64,000 nt of DNA from Fagopyrum homotropicum (GCA_033239125.1 BSWB01000005.1:99385994-99449993); one strand, 5' to 3'; counted from the stretch's first letter, positions 1 through 11,480 are shown. Numbers and translations: made by a program. Notes: generated by a model from the sequence alone, not told the origin.

Positions 1-164
1 GATGGTAGTTTTCTCACATTTTCTCTCTTTTTTCTTTTTTCTTTCTTGGTTTTTCTTTTCCATTGTCTATGCCTCTTATTCATGCTTCCTGAGGCCTTTG
101 AGTCTAAAAACTGTTGTCATGTGTTTTACTCGGGACGAGTAAAAGGTCTAAGTATGGGGGAGTT
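1..164 (+). mobile_element. 3' internal end of a Ty3-type LTR retrotransposon
   Basis: Noncoding, pyrimidine-rich tail of an element that begins left of the window. It ends with a polypurine tract, AAGTATGGGGGAG (about 150-162), directly before an LTR start at 165. The sequence CGGGACGAGTAAAAGGTCTAAGTATGG is a variant of the end typical of Athila/Tat-type plant Ty3 elements. Lineage is inferred from this motif only. Confidence 0.6.
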
Positions 165-1680
165 TGATAGGTGATGGAATCACTATCATTTAGGTTAGTT
201 TTTAGAGTCTTTTTATCACATTAGTGTTGGTTTATGCTACTAACTCTTTGATCTAGAAGAAGAAGACTAAAAGAAGATAAAAGAGGAGTTTTTGCACTTG
301 GGAGTTGAAGACCATTCACGAAGCAAAGCTTCTGTTGCCTCACCGCCCCCGCGGAGCAGTTTCACCGCTCCCTACGGGTGACACCACGTTCCGGAGTGCA
401 GCCTGCGCCTTCGCCAGCGCCAGGAACGAAGACTGTCGCCGCCCCGGCGCCACTCCTTGGCGCCCCTGCGGTGACTTATCCAAAAGAGGCGAAGACCGGC
501 GCCCCTGCGCCTCTACCTGCATCTCACCCTACGGAGCTGTGAAGCCAAAGAGTCAGTGTCACCGCCCCTACGTTGACACTGGGCCGCCCCTACGGCTCGG
601 CATCTGAAGCGACAGAAAGTTGAAGAGTCAAACGTTTGAAGATCATTAATGATCCGCCCCTGCGGAACTGCCAGACCGTCCCTACGGCCATGAAGAAGAT
701 CAAACGTTTTCGCCTGAACCACCCCTGTGGATCTGAAGGCCGCCCCTACGGTTCAGTGACAGAGACTTTACTCCGGCTGTTTACAACACCTTTATGGCAT
801 TAAAGGTGGCTGTTTTGGCCGGCCATTTACTCCCATTTAGTGCCATTTGTAGTATAAATAGACCCACGGTTGATTGCTAGAATCATCCATCATTTCTCAC
901 TTTTATTCTCTCTTGCTTCCTTTGTAATGAGCTTCTAAGTTTCCTTGCTACATTTGGTTGGTTTGAGGCAGCATTATTACTTTGGTTGTAAGTTCCCTTT
1001 TTAATATAAGTTTTATTCAGTAATGTTTTGTGTTTCTTGAGCTTCATTTATCTAAATTGCATGTTTTCATTATCACTTAAGATTGATCACCTTAGGTTCG
1101 AAGTGCATGCAAACAACTAGGATTAATAGATTCCGGGTTCGGGTCTTTAGTCTAATAGTAACCTTTAAGTAATAACGGGTTGTAATTGCTTGAAGGAAAA
1201 GAAACACAAATATAAAGATTAGTTTAATGGTTTTAATCTTCTCTTTATATCCCTTAGTTTTTGTTTGAAAGCTAACTTATGAATTGTTCTTGTAGGTTTA
1301 CGGAACACTAACTTGAAAAGTTATGTTGATGCCGGTTGGCTCAACACATACATATGATCAAGACGGGAACATTACTTGAAAACTTGTAAAAAGGAACTCA
1401 CCAAAGTAGTAATCGCATGCTAAGAATCAACCTAGTGTAGATTCACTCATCATCGTCATATCAATCTCATTTACTTGCTTTTGAGTTTTGTGTGCATCAA
1501 TTCATCCAAACCCCCCCCCCCCCCTGTTACCTTGTTCTATAATCAATAATTGAATTTAATAAAAATATCTTAAACTCTCTTGGGTTCGGCCCTTACTTAA
1601 TCACTATACTTGTTTTAGTATTGAGTTCGAAAATTACTTTTGAAAGGATATAAACGACCTAAGGAAATATCCTCGTTCAA
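165..1680 (+). mobile_element. 3' LTR of a Ty3 (Athila/Tat-type) element
   Basis: Starts with TGATAG right after the polypurine tract. A likely TATA box lies at 852-859 (TATAAATA), followed by T-rich leader sequence. The right border is not sharp; CA near 1679 is my best guess. A poly-C run (about 1510-1524) lies in the 3' part. It contains a cluster of a GC-rich palindromic motif, listed separately. The other LTR is outside the window, so no target duplication could be tested. Confidence 0.55.
343..751. repeat. Cluster of the GC palindromic motif CCGCCCCTRCGG
   Basis: At least nine copies or close variants of CCGCCCCTRCGG (arms CCG/CGG), e.g. at 343-354, 365-377, 461-471, 584-595, 654-665, 676-687, 719-730 and 740-751. 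Spacing is irregular and the sequence between copies is unrelated, so this is not a tandem repeat. Copy 719-730 reads CCACCCCTGTGG: both arms changed together and pairing is kept. The same motif occurs in the Tekay-type LTR at 8352-9013. Confidence 0.8.
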
Positions 1681-2014
1681 TACCGTTTTGTATTCGGTTC
1701 TTAGAAAACATAGAAATAAAATTATTTAGTCTTACAATCTGAAATAAACATACTTAGTATCAAAACTGAAGAATGAACCATTCATTTTGCAAATCAACAA
1801 CAACCAAACAACATGATCAACCAACGAAAACAATACTAAATATTTGTAAAATATAAAAAGTGAAAGAACTAGAATAACACTCAACATTCAAAAAATAAAG
1901 ATTACACAATAAATTAGTATAAAATCATAAGAAAAATGGAGAGAAGAGTCGGCCGGCGGAACAACATTTCAACATTAGAGCCGAAGAAAGAAGATCGGTG
2001 GCAACCACAATCTC
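1681..2014. other. AT-rich stretch without recognised feature
   Basis: Follows the LTR. No gene, RNA gene or repeat boundary could be recognised. Confidence 0.4.
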
Positions 2015-2335
2015 GCAGGTGGCCATGTGGGGCTAGGTTTAGTCCGAAAAAATGGGGAGAGAAAAATATTATGGTAAATCAGTTTTTACGTATGTTTTAA
2101 ATAAAATGTTTGTTTTTCTAGCCTTGAAAAATAAGGTAAACTTTTGTTTACCATGTCTTCACTAGACACAATCCGCGTTCTCGCCGTGTCCAAGATGTGT
2201 CCGATCTCTGAAACGTGTCTTGACCGTGTCCGGTCATATTTGACCGTGTCCGAGCCGTGTCCAGTTGTGTCCCCGTGTCTGAAACGCGACACGCCGCCTT
2301 CTAGAAGTGTCCGTGCATCATAGGATGCAGAGTAT
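2015..2335. repeat. Dispersed repeat rich in GTGTCC/GACACG, copy 1
   Basis: Shares its order of blocks with 26015-26255: a GGGGAGAGAAAAATATTATGG block, an AT-rich middle, then CCATGTC, TATTTGACCG, GTGTCCCCGTGTC and a closing GTGTCCGTGCA. No terminal repeats or target duplications could be fixed. It is probably a short transposon or SINE-like repeat; its class is unknown. Confidence 0.55.
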
Positions 2336-2432
2336 GATCCGAGTGCGTTTCTGCCCTGCATCTTTAAGGAGGGAGAAACTACAGGACTTTGGTGCATGAG
2401 GAAGTCATTATGGGTATGGATTGGATAGATAG

Positions 2433-3838
2433 TGAAGAACCGTAAGGTGAATATAAAGGATATAAATACTCTAGAAGGGGGTTGATTAGAGTATGGGAAC
2501 TTTTCGCAAAAACCTTTCTCAAGGCTTTGAAACTGATTTCAAAGGCCTTGATGTCGATGTGAGCTCTTTGTGTCACAACTGGTTAGTGAGGGCTTTGAGA
2601 GTGATTTCAAGGGCCTTGACTTAGTAAACTTGCAAAGCTACGTTAGACACAATAAAGCAAGATATGGTGCGGAAATGAAAAGATCGACACGGTGATATGC
2701 TCACGAAGTTCAGCTCTAATAGCCTATGTCTCCGTCCTAGGGTTTCTTCACCCGTAGGATCTAACTAACTATCATCTTCAAAGAGTCCTAGATACAACCT
2801 AGAAGAAATTTCCTTCTTCTCTCACAGTAGCCAATGCTATGATCTAGTTCAAACTCTTAACCTAGCTATAATAGCCTAGTTACTTTGCAAAGTAACACAC
2901 ACTCGAGTATAACACTCTTTAGATATACCTATGAAGCTCTCGTGTTTTTCTCTCTCAAAGTAAGTAAGCTTTTGTAATCAAAGAGGAAGAAAAACTTTTG
3001 GATCAAAATGAAGATTGCTTTGAATCGCTTGAAGACTTAGTTGTTTCCGTGTAAGCTTGTTCTCTTCTCTTCAATCGTGATCTTCATTTATAGTCTTTGA
3101 TGGAGAGGTCTTCTTGCCGTTGTGAAGATGACCGTTGTTGATTTTTCTTCTTCTCCATAGAAAACGGTGTATGTTGAGATGAAATAGCCATTGTAGATTT
3201 GCCTTATCTTCTTCATCTCCTTGACGCACGTTTGATTTTTCTTCTCCGAGATCTTCTCTTGAAAAGGGTTGTTAAAGATCTTGTCATTGAAGTTCCTTGT
3301 TTCAAGCTCTGAGATCTTCAAGTTTTGTTGAGAATCTTTAGTTGAAGATCTTCAAGATCTTTATAAGATCCGTTGGGAAGAGATCTTCAATCTTGCGCCA
3401 ATTTGGTTAAGATCTTTGCAAGATCTTTTTGTTGAGCCAAATCTTCTTGTTTGGTCGAGATCTTCTTGGAAGATCTTCTCTTGATCCTTGATAGCTTTTG
3501 TTGTTTGAGATTGATTCTTGATTTGAATTCCTTCCATCTGTCATGTCCTTTGAATCTTGTTTCTTGGTTTTGGCTTTGATCTCTTGAAGTGATTTTCAAG
3601 GCCTCTGCATTGAACCTTTGAAATGCATTCCAATCTCTACGCTTGTCCCTTGTATTGGTTTTCAAGGCCTCCTTTCATCCTTTGAAATGCTTTCCAAGGC
3701 CTGCATACATTTGACAAACAGAAAACCAAACCAAGCAATCTAGAAATAAAATCGATATTTGTTAGTATAAAAACCGCTCATTTGTGTTAAGTCTTCCATC
3801 ATCACATATGCAAATTTGTAACCAAGGTGGAGTTATCA
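2433..3838 (-). mobile_element. Solo LTR of a SIRE-like copia element
   Basis: Plus-strand ends are TGAAGAACC and GGAGTTATCA, matching the LTR at 38581-39788. Both sides carry the 5-bp target duplication GATAG (2428-2432 and 3839-3843). It sits inside the protease of the Tekay-like element: with the insert and one GATAG copy removed, the peptide reads GMDWIDRHRVVLDVG without a frame change. That shows insertion followed by LTR-LTR recombination. It contains CAAGGCCTTG-type and AGATCTTC-type palindromic clusters. Confidence 0.9.
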
Positions 3839-3843
3839 GATAG

Positions 3844-5293
3844 ACATCGTGTTGTGTTAGATGTAGGTAGGAGGACCGTGACGGTCTCTACCGAGTCAGG
3901 TCAGATCGAGATTTTCCGAGGTTGGGATCTTGGAAAGTCAGGCATGGTTATCAGCGCGGTAAGAGCACCGAGGCTGATAGCGCAAGAATGTGAGGCCTTC
4001 TAGTGTTATCCATGAAGGAGAGCGAGAGTCCAACATTGGGGGACATCCCCGTGGTTCGTGAGTTTACAGATGTATTTGCCGAGCCGTCCAGTTTGCTGCC
4101 TCAGAGGAGCGTGGACTTTGGCATCGAGTTGGAGCTTGGTACGAGACCGATCTCGAAGGCCCCATATCGTATGGCGCCTATCGAGTTGTTAGAGCTGAAG
4201 AAGAAACTCGAGAAGTTGGCTGAGAAGGACTTCATCCGCCCTTGAGTATCCCCTTGGGGAGCACCTATCCTCTTTGTGCGGAAGAAGGGCAGATCGTTGA
4301 GATTGTGCATTGACTACAGAGAGCTGAATAAGGTGACCATCAAGAACAATTATCCTTTGCCCCATATTGATGACTTGTTAGATAAGCTTCAAGGAGCGAC
4401 TGTGTTCTCCAGGATCAACCTGCGCTCGGGATATCACCAATTGAGGGTGAGAGAGTAGGATGTGCATAAGACAGCATTTCGGACTCGATATGGCCACTAG
4501 GAGTTTGTAATGATGTCATTCGGGCTCACGAATGCGCCCACCGTCTATATAGAGTTGATGATTGGCATACTCATCGACTTTCTGGATCATCTTCTGGTGG
4601 TGTTCAATGACGATATCCTAGTGCACTCTCGTAGTAGAGAGGAACATGCAAGACATCTGAGGATAGTATTGCGAGTTTTGCTAGATAGAAAACTGTATGC
4701 CAAGTTCTCTAAGTGCGAGTTCTGGATGCCAGAGGTAGCATTTTTGGGTCATGTTGTTTCCGCCGAAGGGATCAAGGTTGATCCGGCAAAGATCGAGTCA
4801 GTACACGCATGGACGACACCGATGAATGTCAAGGAAGTACGCAACTTCCTTGGCTTAGCCGGTTCTTACCGTCGGTTTGTGGAGGGATTATTTGTGATTA
4901 CCCGTCCACTCACCAGCCTGTTGAAGAAGACTACCCGGTTTGTATGGTCCGGCCGTGTACTCGAGTTTTGAGGAGATGAAGAGACGTATAACTTCCACTC
5001 CCATCTTAGCGCAGTCGGAGGGCACGGAGGACTTTGTAGTCTACAGTGACGCATTCAAGCTAGGCTTGGGATGTGTTTATATGCAGCGTGGTAGAGTGGT
5101 TGCCTATGAGTCTAGACAGTTGAAGACGTATAAGGAGAACTACCGACTCATGATCTGGAGTTGACAGCGGTAGTTCATGCATTGAAGATCTGGAGACATT
5201 ACTTGTATGGCGCAACATGCCAGATCTTCAGAGATCATAAGAGTCTAAAATATATTTTCACGCAGCGGGAATTGAATAACCGCCAGCGTAGAT
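3844..5293 (+). pseudogene. Tekay-like pol fragment: protease end, RT, start of RNase H
   Basis: Recognisable in order: the end of the protease region, RT (KPYRMAP-like start near 4160, CIDYRELNKVTIKNNYPLP at about 4306-4362) and RNase H (about 5035-5293). In-frame stops occur at about 4243, 4456 and 4497, and a frame break lies near 4940. The RT catalytic box, usually F/Y-x-DD, reads VVFNDDILVHS at about 4600. RNase H ends as RQRR followed by TAG at the next insertion; relatives have a Trp (TGG) there. This is a decayed copy with no function. Confidence 0.8.
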
Positions 5294-6131
5294 TGATGTG
5301 ATCCGGGGAACCGGTGCAAATAGCTTCACTACAATGTAATGTTCTTATCTTCTTATTCCGAAGTCTGTTTGATGCAATTCAAGATCTTTTAGAACGACAA
5401 CTTCAATATCTACAACTAACGTTTCAAGTGTTTCATCTAATGAAAAATTGAACATGCTCAAAATAAAAGTTGTTCAACACATAATACCCCCGAATCCTCT
5501 TCAGTAGACCCTTTAGTATTTTGGACATATAAAATGCTACATTTATCCAATGAAGGTCCATAAATACTTGTTGGAAAGCTGATTTAAAGGTCTACAATAT
5601 TGATGAAGATTACAAGTGCAGGTTCATCCAAAGGATGGGTTGTAAATGCAGTTCTTTCAGAAGTCGGATTTATGGACACAATGTGAAGAGTCCAAAACCA
5701 ATGCCTCATTATGTGGATCTTTAAGGCCTATAATTTATTATGACTTTTGGCCTTGTTTTTGATCTTTTAGCTAGCCTTATTTTCCCTATTTAGAGACTTG
5801 CTTGGTTCATAGAAAAATAAGTGAGAGTTGATAATATTTGGAAAACAATTTGGTTACTTTGTTTTTGGTGAGATGTCAAAACCTCCTCCTTGGTGAGATG
5901 CCGGGTGGGTTGCCTTTGTGAGATGCGAGGGTGAAGGCATTAGTTCTCATAGGTGAGAGACTTGTGAGAGTTGATGCGAGTATTGTAGAGTGGATGGTGA
6001 GATGCTTGAAGCTCTAGCAATACATATCTTGTACTTTATTTTCAATTATCACAAATCCAAAACACATGTGTATGTTTTCTTTAGTTTTTCGTTTGTCTTG
6101 CATCGTTGGATCCTTTGGATGGGGCGTATCA
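5294..6131. mobile_element. Solo LTR (838 bp) of an unidentified LTR element
   Basis: Begins TGATGTGATC, ends GCGTATCA (TGAT/ATCA termini), and is flanked by the 5-bp duplication TAGAT (5289-5293 and 6132-6136). Removing the insert and one duplication joins RQRR-stop to LELIKDFDLEILYHP of the host RNase H in frame. The interior has five GGTGAGATGC-like repeats between about 5868 and 6005. No coding capacity. The parent family is not recognised and the orientation is not established. Confidence 0.8.
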
Positions 6132-7795
6132 TAGATAGCTTGAGCTGATCAAGGATTTTGACCTTGAGATTTTGTATCATCCAAGGAAGGCAAATGTTGT
6201 CGTCAACGCCTCGAGAGAAGGCGATTGCGAGACTGACAATTCAGCCTCAGTTGTAGAGAGATCTAGCGTGGCTAGATATGGACATTTAGTTCCCTGATGA
6301 GGATGCTCAGTTGTTTACGTTAGAGGTTCAACCTGATTTGTTGGGTGAGATACAACAAAAGCAGGGGACCTGCCCGACGTTGAGGAGGATAAGAGATAGG
6401 ATGTCTCGTGGTTAGGCACCACAGTTCTCTATAGGAGTAGATGGAGTGATGAGAGGTTGTGATCGTGTCTATGTACCCGTTGATGCGGAGCTGAGACAGA
6501 GGATTTTACAGGAGGCTCACTCCACACCTTACTCAATGTACTCAGGTGCTAGTAAGATGTATCAGGATATGAGACGTTCATACTGTTGGGGAGGGCTGAA
6601 GCCTGATCTGGCCAGATTTGTGGCACATTGTGCAACATATCAGCAAGTCAAGATAGAGCATTACAAACCAGGAGAAGGGCTCCACCCACTACCAGTACCA
6701 CAGTGGAAGTGGGAGGGTATCTCCATGGACTTCGTGATGGGATTGAGGCTGAGTAGGAGCTTTGATGCTATCTGGGTTGTGGTTGACAAACTGACAAAGA
6801 CTGCACGTTTCATCCCTATTAGCGAAACATGGCCAATGAGTAGATTAGCTGAGGAGTTCACTAGAAAAATAGTGAGACTCCATGGGGTACCGAGGACGAT
6901 CGTCTCAAATCGAGATGGACGATTTACCTCGAGATTTTGGCAGCAGATTCAGACTGTTTTGGGGGCGAGTTTGCATTTCACAAATGCATTTCATCCTCAT
7001 ACATATGGTCAGTCATAGAGGACCATCCAAACACTGGAGGATATGTTGGGAGCCTGTGTGTTGGATTGGGGACAGGGATGGTAAGATCACCTCCCATTGG
7101 TTGAGGTCTCGTACAACAACAACTGGCATGCATCGATTGGGATGGCCCCGTATGAGTTACTGTATGGACGGAGATGTCGTACGTTGTTATGCTGGGATGA
7201 GCCTAGGAGTGTCAGTAGTATAGCGCTTGAGCAGATCAGGATGATATTGCACGAGTAGTGCTGATCAGAGAGAGGATGTTAGCTGCACAAAGTCTCTAGA
7301 AGTTGTATGTAGACAAGAGGCGTCGACCTCTAGAGTTTAGGGTAGGAATTCATGTCTTGTTGAGAGTGTCTCCGACGCGTGGCATCAGATGTTTTGGCAT
7401 AAAAGGGAAGTTGAGTCCCCAATATGTCGGTCCTTTTGAGATCTTAGAAAGAGTTGGGAGAGCAGCATACAGATTGTCTTTGCCACCGATGTTAGAGGGT
7501 GTTCACCCTGTGTTTTATGTTTCTCAGTTGAGGAAGTACATACCAGATTCGAGACACATTGTCAACTATGATAATTTAGTGGTTGTGCCGAACCACACTT
7601 TTGTTGAGCACCTAATTGCAGTCCTAGAGAGAGATGTGAGACGCCTGCGTACGAAGGACATTCCTATGCCGAGGATACAATGATCTAGACGAGGTCCTGA
7701 TGAGGCCACATGGGAGACCGAGGATAGTATCCAGAGGTACTATCCAAAGTTCTATGCCAAGATAGATGCACCTGTAGGATCGACGAGGAGATCTT
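6132..7795 (+). pseudogene. Tekay-like pol fragment: RNase H end, integrase, chromodomain remnant
   Basis: RNase H ends with LEILYHPRKANVVV. The integrase zinc region (6446-6640) has lost one cysteine of its CxxC (CATYQQ). The core keeps the first Asp (MDFVMGL, about 6726) and the second (SNRDGRF, about 6908). The codon of the third catalytic residue, Glu of the usual GQSERT, is TAG at 7016-7018. The integrase C-terminus (about 7300-7683) is readable, followed after a stop by a CR-type chromodomain tail (EATWETED). Confidence 0.8.
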
Positions 7796-7906
7796 AGTGC
7801 TATCTTGGTGAGTGTTATGATTACGTGCTTTGATGTGTTTTCGTGCTAGTTGTGATATGTATACGATCTTATTAGATCTTGTTTGCTAGCGCGAGTTGTG
7901 TTTATA

Positions 7907-8225
7907 GTTGGAGATGGTTCTTTCCTCTAGGCTATGGTGATGAGATTAGGATTTAGTTGGAGATAGTTATTCCTCCACGCTATCGTTTATGGACATAGTT
8001 GGCTGGAGATGGTTTTCCTCCACGTCCTTGCATTATGAGTGCGGTTTGGCTGGAGATGGTTTTCCTCCATACCATTGTGATGTGGTTATATGTTGGCTAG
8101 AGATGGTTTTCTTCTATGCCTTGGTTAGCGTTGTGATTCTGTTGCTGGAGTGATGATTCCTCCATGTTGTGCTTTGAGGTTATAGTATGTTATAGTTGAT
8201 ACCTTTATGAGCGGAGATGTGATAC
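7907..8225 (+). repeat. Degenerate tandem array of hairpin units in a retrotransposon 3' UTR
   Basis: About seven units built on TGGAGATGGTTTTCCTCCA, with stem TGGAG/CTCCA, starting near 7907, 7956, 8001, 8048, 8095, 8142 and 8209 (spacing 45-67 bp). The seventh, about 8212-8227, reads CGGAGATGTGATACCTCCG: both arms changed and pairing is kept. It lies between pol and the polypurine tract of the Tekay-like element. Confidence 0.75.
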
Positions 8226-8320
8226 CTCCGATAGAGAGAGTGTTTATACCTTGGCGTATGGGTCCGGGAGGATTTGGGAATTGTTCAAGTTTCGGGACGA
8301 AACTTGTTTTTAGGGGGATC

Positions 8321-10109
8321 TGATGTAAGAGCCTTAGTCTTCATAGGGACCCCGCCCCTGCGGTTTTGCATGGCCGCAAGTGCGGTGAGTCGCCCACGCA
8401 GTCTGAGGACCCGCCCCTGCGGCTATGGTGGCCTCAGCCGCTTTTCTTGACCCTTGACCCGTGCATTTCATATGGTTTCCTTTATAAGCTTTATTCTTTC
8501 TTCCTGAGGAGGGTTTTAAACCTCTCCTTCCTCCCCAAGTTCTTCTTCCAATTCTTCTCTTTCTTTGAGTTTTCTTTGGAGATCTTGCTCGATTTGATCT
8601 TGTGAGAAGCTTTGATGCTTGTGGTTGTGTTTAAGGATAATGTTGAAAGTGTTGTTGTTGTGCTGTGGATAGGCAGTTGTAAGGTTTCTCCCTTCCCTGA
8701 GCTGTAGTATAAGCTTTCCTCTTCTTTTTTCTTCCTTTGTTCCTTCTTTCTCTTCTTTAGCATAGGAATTCCCACAAGCTATGTTTGTGTTGATCTTTCT
8801 TGGCAATAATGGTGTATATGTATGTATATATGTATGTTGGTTGCCTTTGGGGCAATGAAGAAGTGAAGAGCATCGAGTGAAGAAGTGAAGAGGAATAGAG
8901 GATCGCCCTTTGCTGTGTTAGTTGCCCCTGCGCCCAGACAACGCTGCCCCTGCGCCGCCCCTGCGCCCAGACTAGTGTCGCCGCCCCTGTGGCTGAGTGT
9001 CACGGCCCCTGCGGTGTGCTGCGCTCTTGCGTCTTCTTGCTTCATAGGTGCTTTTGTCCAGGACATACCAAGTGTGGTAGGTATCCTTCCTTCCTTTGAC
9101 CTTGACTTTAGAGTGTAGCTAGGCTAGTGAGGTGTGTGCTGAGTTTGTTGATGATCCTGTTGAGGAAATGTCTTAGGCATTTGGTGAGTATGTTGAGATA
9201 TCAAGGTTTGGTTTCGAGTTGTAGCTAGGTATGGTTATGGGGTGTAGGAGGTGGAATCTCCTAACCTTGGACGGCGCTTGATATTGTTTGTGCTTTGCTG
9301 ATGTAGGCACTGATCGTGTCCCCGAGGGGAAATTGTGACCACTTGATATGGATTACGTTTGTGACAGGTAAGTCCTTGGGACTTACTTAGCGAGCGTTAT
9401 GGGTTTGAGTGTTGGCTTTAGTGGTGTGTGTGCGTATGTATGGTGTGTTGATAACTTAACATGACTAGGACGACCATATATGCATTAATTGGCCCAAGTG
9501 TATGATAACGGGTGATAACTTGTCTAGCCCAAAATTGGATGGTTAGGAGGTTCTCTGCGACGAGTCCTCCAGGTGGTGATGATTGGCACTAATTCCAAAC
9601 CTGAGGGGAAACGGGAATAGAGGCGAGAGAGTTTTACTCCTCATGTCACAAGGAATTAATTAGTAATGGCATAACTTAAATAAAGATAATAAATGGATAT
9701 ATGTGTGTACATTGCATTTTGTGATATGATAATGTGTTATATGTGCTACTGCTTCATTCATATTTATGATCTGTTAGCTAACAGTTTTATACCGTGTTGT
9801 AGATCTTCTACAGGATAGGAAGATTGTAGAGTGAGCCAGATGGGTGATCAGCCGAGGGCTTCTGTACACTAGGTTGTGCGAGGATTATGGGATATTTTGT
9901 GTACGTTGGATATGTTGATGCCATTTTGTACTTGGTTGTGGTTTGTAAACCTTTTGATTGTATATATTTATACAGTTTAACGTATTTGGTTTTCATCTAT
10001 CTGTGACTTGTTGTAAGATCTAGTGAACTTGTTGTCAGGCTATGGTCAGGATCCATTGTGAGATCCTATCCCAGTAGCGCTCCGAGTTCTGCGGATTCGG
10101 GGTGTTACA
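8321..10109 (+). mobile_element. 3' LTR of the Tekay-like element
   Basis: Starts TGATGTAAGAGCC after the polypurine tract and ends GGGGTGTTACA. The order of internal blocks, such as GGTAAGTCCTTGGGACTTACTTAG near 9367 and GATAGGAAGATTGTAG near 9814, is shared in reverse orientation with 47018-49525. It carries the CCGCCCCTGCGG motif in two clusters. A few bases of uncertainty remain at the right end. Confidence 0.8.
8352..9013. repeat. CCGCCCCTRCGG motif, two clusters in the Tekay-type LTR
   Basis: First cluster near the LTR start: 8352-8363, 8374-8385 (CCGCAAGTGCGG) and 8411-8422. Second cluster about 8922-9013, including 8955-8966, 8981-8992 (CCGCCCCTGTGG) and 9003-9013. The motif is the same as in the unrelated LTR at 343-751. 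Confidence 0.75.
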
Positions 10110-10111
10110 CA

Positions 10112-11480
10112 TGATATACTCCTCATCCTCTTTAACATTAGCCTTCATTATTGCCATTTGCATGGTGGTGTATACTTCCTCTACATTCATGGAACCTTGT
10201 TTGAGGTTCTCCAATCGTTGTCTCACTTTCCTACCATAGTGTTAAGGCACAAATCTAGCTTTCATTAAGGCCTTCATTTGCTCCCATGTGTTGATGTCCG
10301 GATCTAGGGCTAATCATAGGTCCAAAACCGAACCGAACCGCTAAAAACCGAACCGAACCGAAAACCGATTTTTCAAAAACCTTGGACCGAAAACCGAACC
10401 TATAAAAGTAGGTTCGGTTTCGGTTTGGACCAAAAACCGAAAACTTGAAATATGCGAACCTAAAACCGAACCGATTATGTCGGTTTCGGTTCGGTTTCGG
10501 ATTTGGACCTAAATGAACCTAAAATTAAAACTAAAAAATCTCAATAATATAACAATATAATAAAATTTTCAATTCTATAATAATTTTAGTATAAAGAGTT
10601 AAAACCTAGAAAAATAACAATCTCATTTAAGCACCAAGTGCTAATTAAAATTGCCATAACTAAAAATAACAATTCTATAATAATTTTTTTATTAAATGAA
10701 ATTCGGTTTTCGGTTTTTTATCGGTTTTTTTGGTTTTAGACCGAAACCGAACCGAAACCGAAATTATAAAAAATACGGACCGAAGACCGAACCTAAATTG
10801 TCGGTTTAGGTGAATCGAACCGATCTTGCTCAGCCCTATCCGGATCTAGCGTTCTTCTCCTTTCTTTGACAAGATGATCCCACCAAACTAAGGCATATCC
10901 TTGGAACACCAACGCAGTAAGTTGGATCTTCTTTTGCTCGCTAATGTTATGCAAGACCAAATTTGTTCAATTTTAGTCTCCCATTCCATGTAAATGTCCG
11001 GATCACATTTGCCTTTGAAACTTGGAATCTTGACCTTAACCTTCCCAATTTTGTCATTATTTAGGGGAGGCCTATAAGGATCATTGCCATGACCTCTCCT
11101 AGGATTGTGATGATGTCTAGGGTAGTCTTTCCACATGTCCTCTTCATCCTCGTCTCCTAAAACTTAAAAATCACCACCCAAGTGCAGAATGTTAGATGCA
11201 TTAAAAGGAGGATTGGGATGAGTCATACTTGGCCCTTGGGGGGCGTTTGGAGGTGGAACGAGGGTTGATGGTATAGGTGGATGGTGTGAACTTTCACCTA
11301 CTTCATCAGACGAGATTCAGGTTGGGATTCTTCACTAGGACGAGATTCCAACTTCTCTATCCGTTCAGCTAATGTGGAAACCGTAATTATGAGTTGTTTA
11401 AGCATTTGTATGGCTTCCGGTCCTAAGGAGTCACTCTTTTGTGATCCTCTTGGGCTATTCCGTCATGACATTTACACAAA
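10112..11480 (-). pseudogene. Ty3-type gag remnant interrupted by a MITE
   Basis: Minus-strand reading gives a plant Ty3 gag: KVKIPSFKGKCDPDIYMEWE (about 10985-11044) and, after the MITE, KVRQRLENLKQGSMNVEE (about 10172-10226). Frameshifts separate the blocks. It ends abruptly at the outer edge of the Tekay LTR at 10109, so the Tekay element probably inserted here or a deletion joined them. Similar gags occur in Reina/Galadriel-type elements. Confidence 0.6.
10305..10838. mobile_element. hAT-type MITE (534 bp)
   Basis: Imperfect terminal inverted repeats TAGGGCTAATCA and TAGGGCTGAGCA (right end reversed), flanked by a perfect 8-bp target duplication TCCGGATC (10297-10304 and 10839-10846). 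The interior is a long imperfect inverted repeat of AACCGAACCG/CGGTTCGGTT units around an AT-rich centre, so it would fold into a hairpin. No coding sequence. Ends and duplication length fit the hAT superfamily. Confidence 0.9.

Larger units (their letters stand above)
2396..10109 (+). mobile_element. Degenerate Tekay/Del-like Ty3 chromovirus, 5' truncated
   Basis: Holds the end of the protease, RT, RNase H, integrase with a CR-type chromodomain remnant, a 3' untranslated repeat array, a polypurine tract (TTTTTAGGGGGATC, about 8307-8320) and the 3' LTR. The 5' LTR and gag are missing. The order and the TTCGGGACGAAAC box before the polypurine tract fit Tekay/Del elements. It is interrupted by solo LTRs at 2433-3838 and 5294-6131; removing both restores a continuous protein alignment. 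Many stops make it inactive. Confidence 0.8.

Noticed and set aside
305..607. Open frame with Arg/Pro-rich product
   Set aside because: It lies within an LTR and its composition comes from the CCGCCCCTRCGG motif cluster; no family resemblance.
5294..6131. SINE or MITE identity
   Set aside because: TG...CA ends and a 5-bp duplication fit an LTR; no poly-A tail, A/B boxes or 8-bp duplication.
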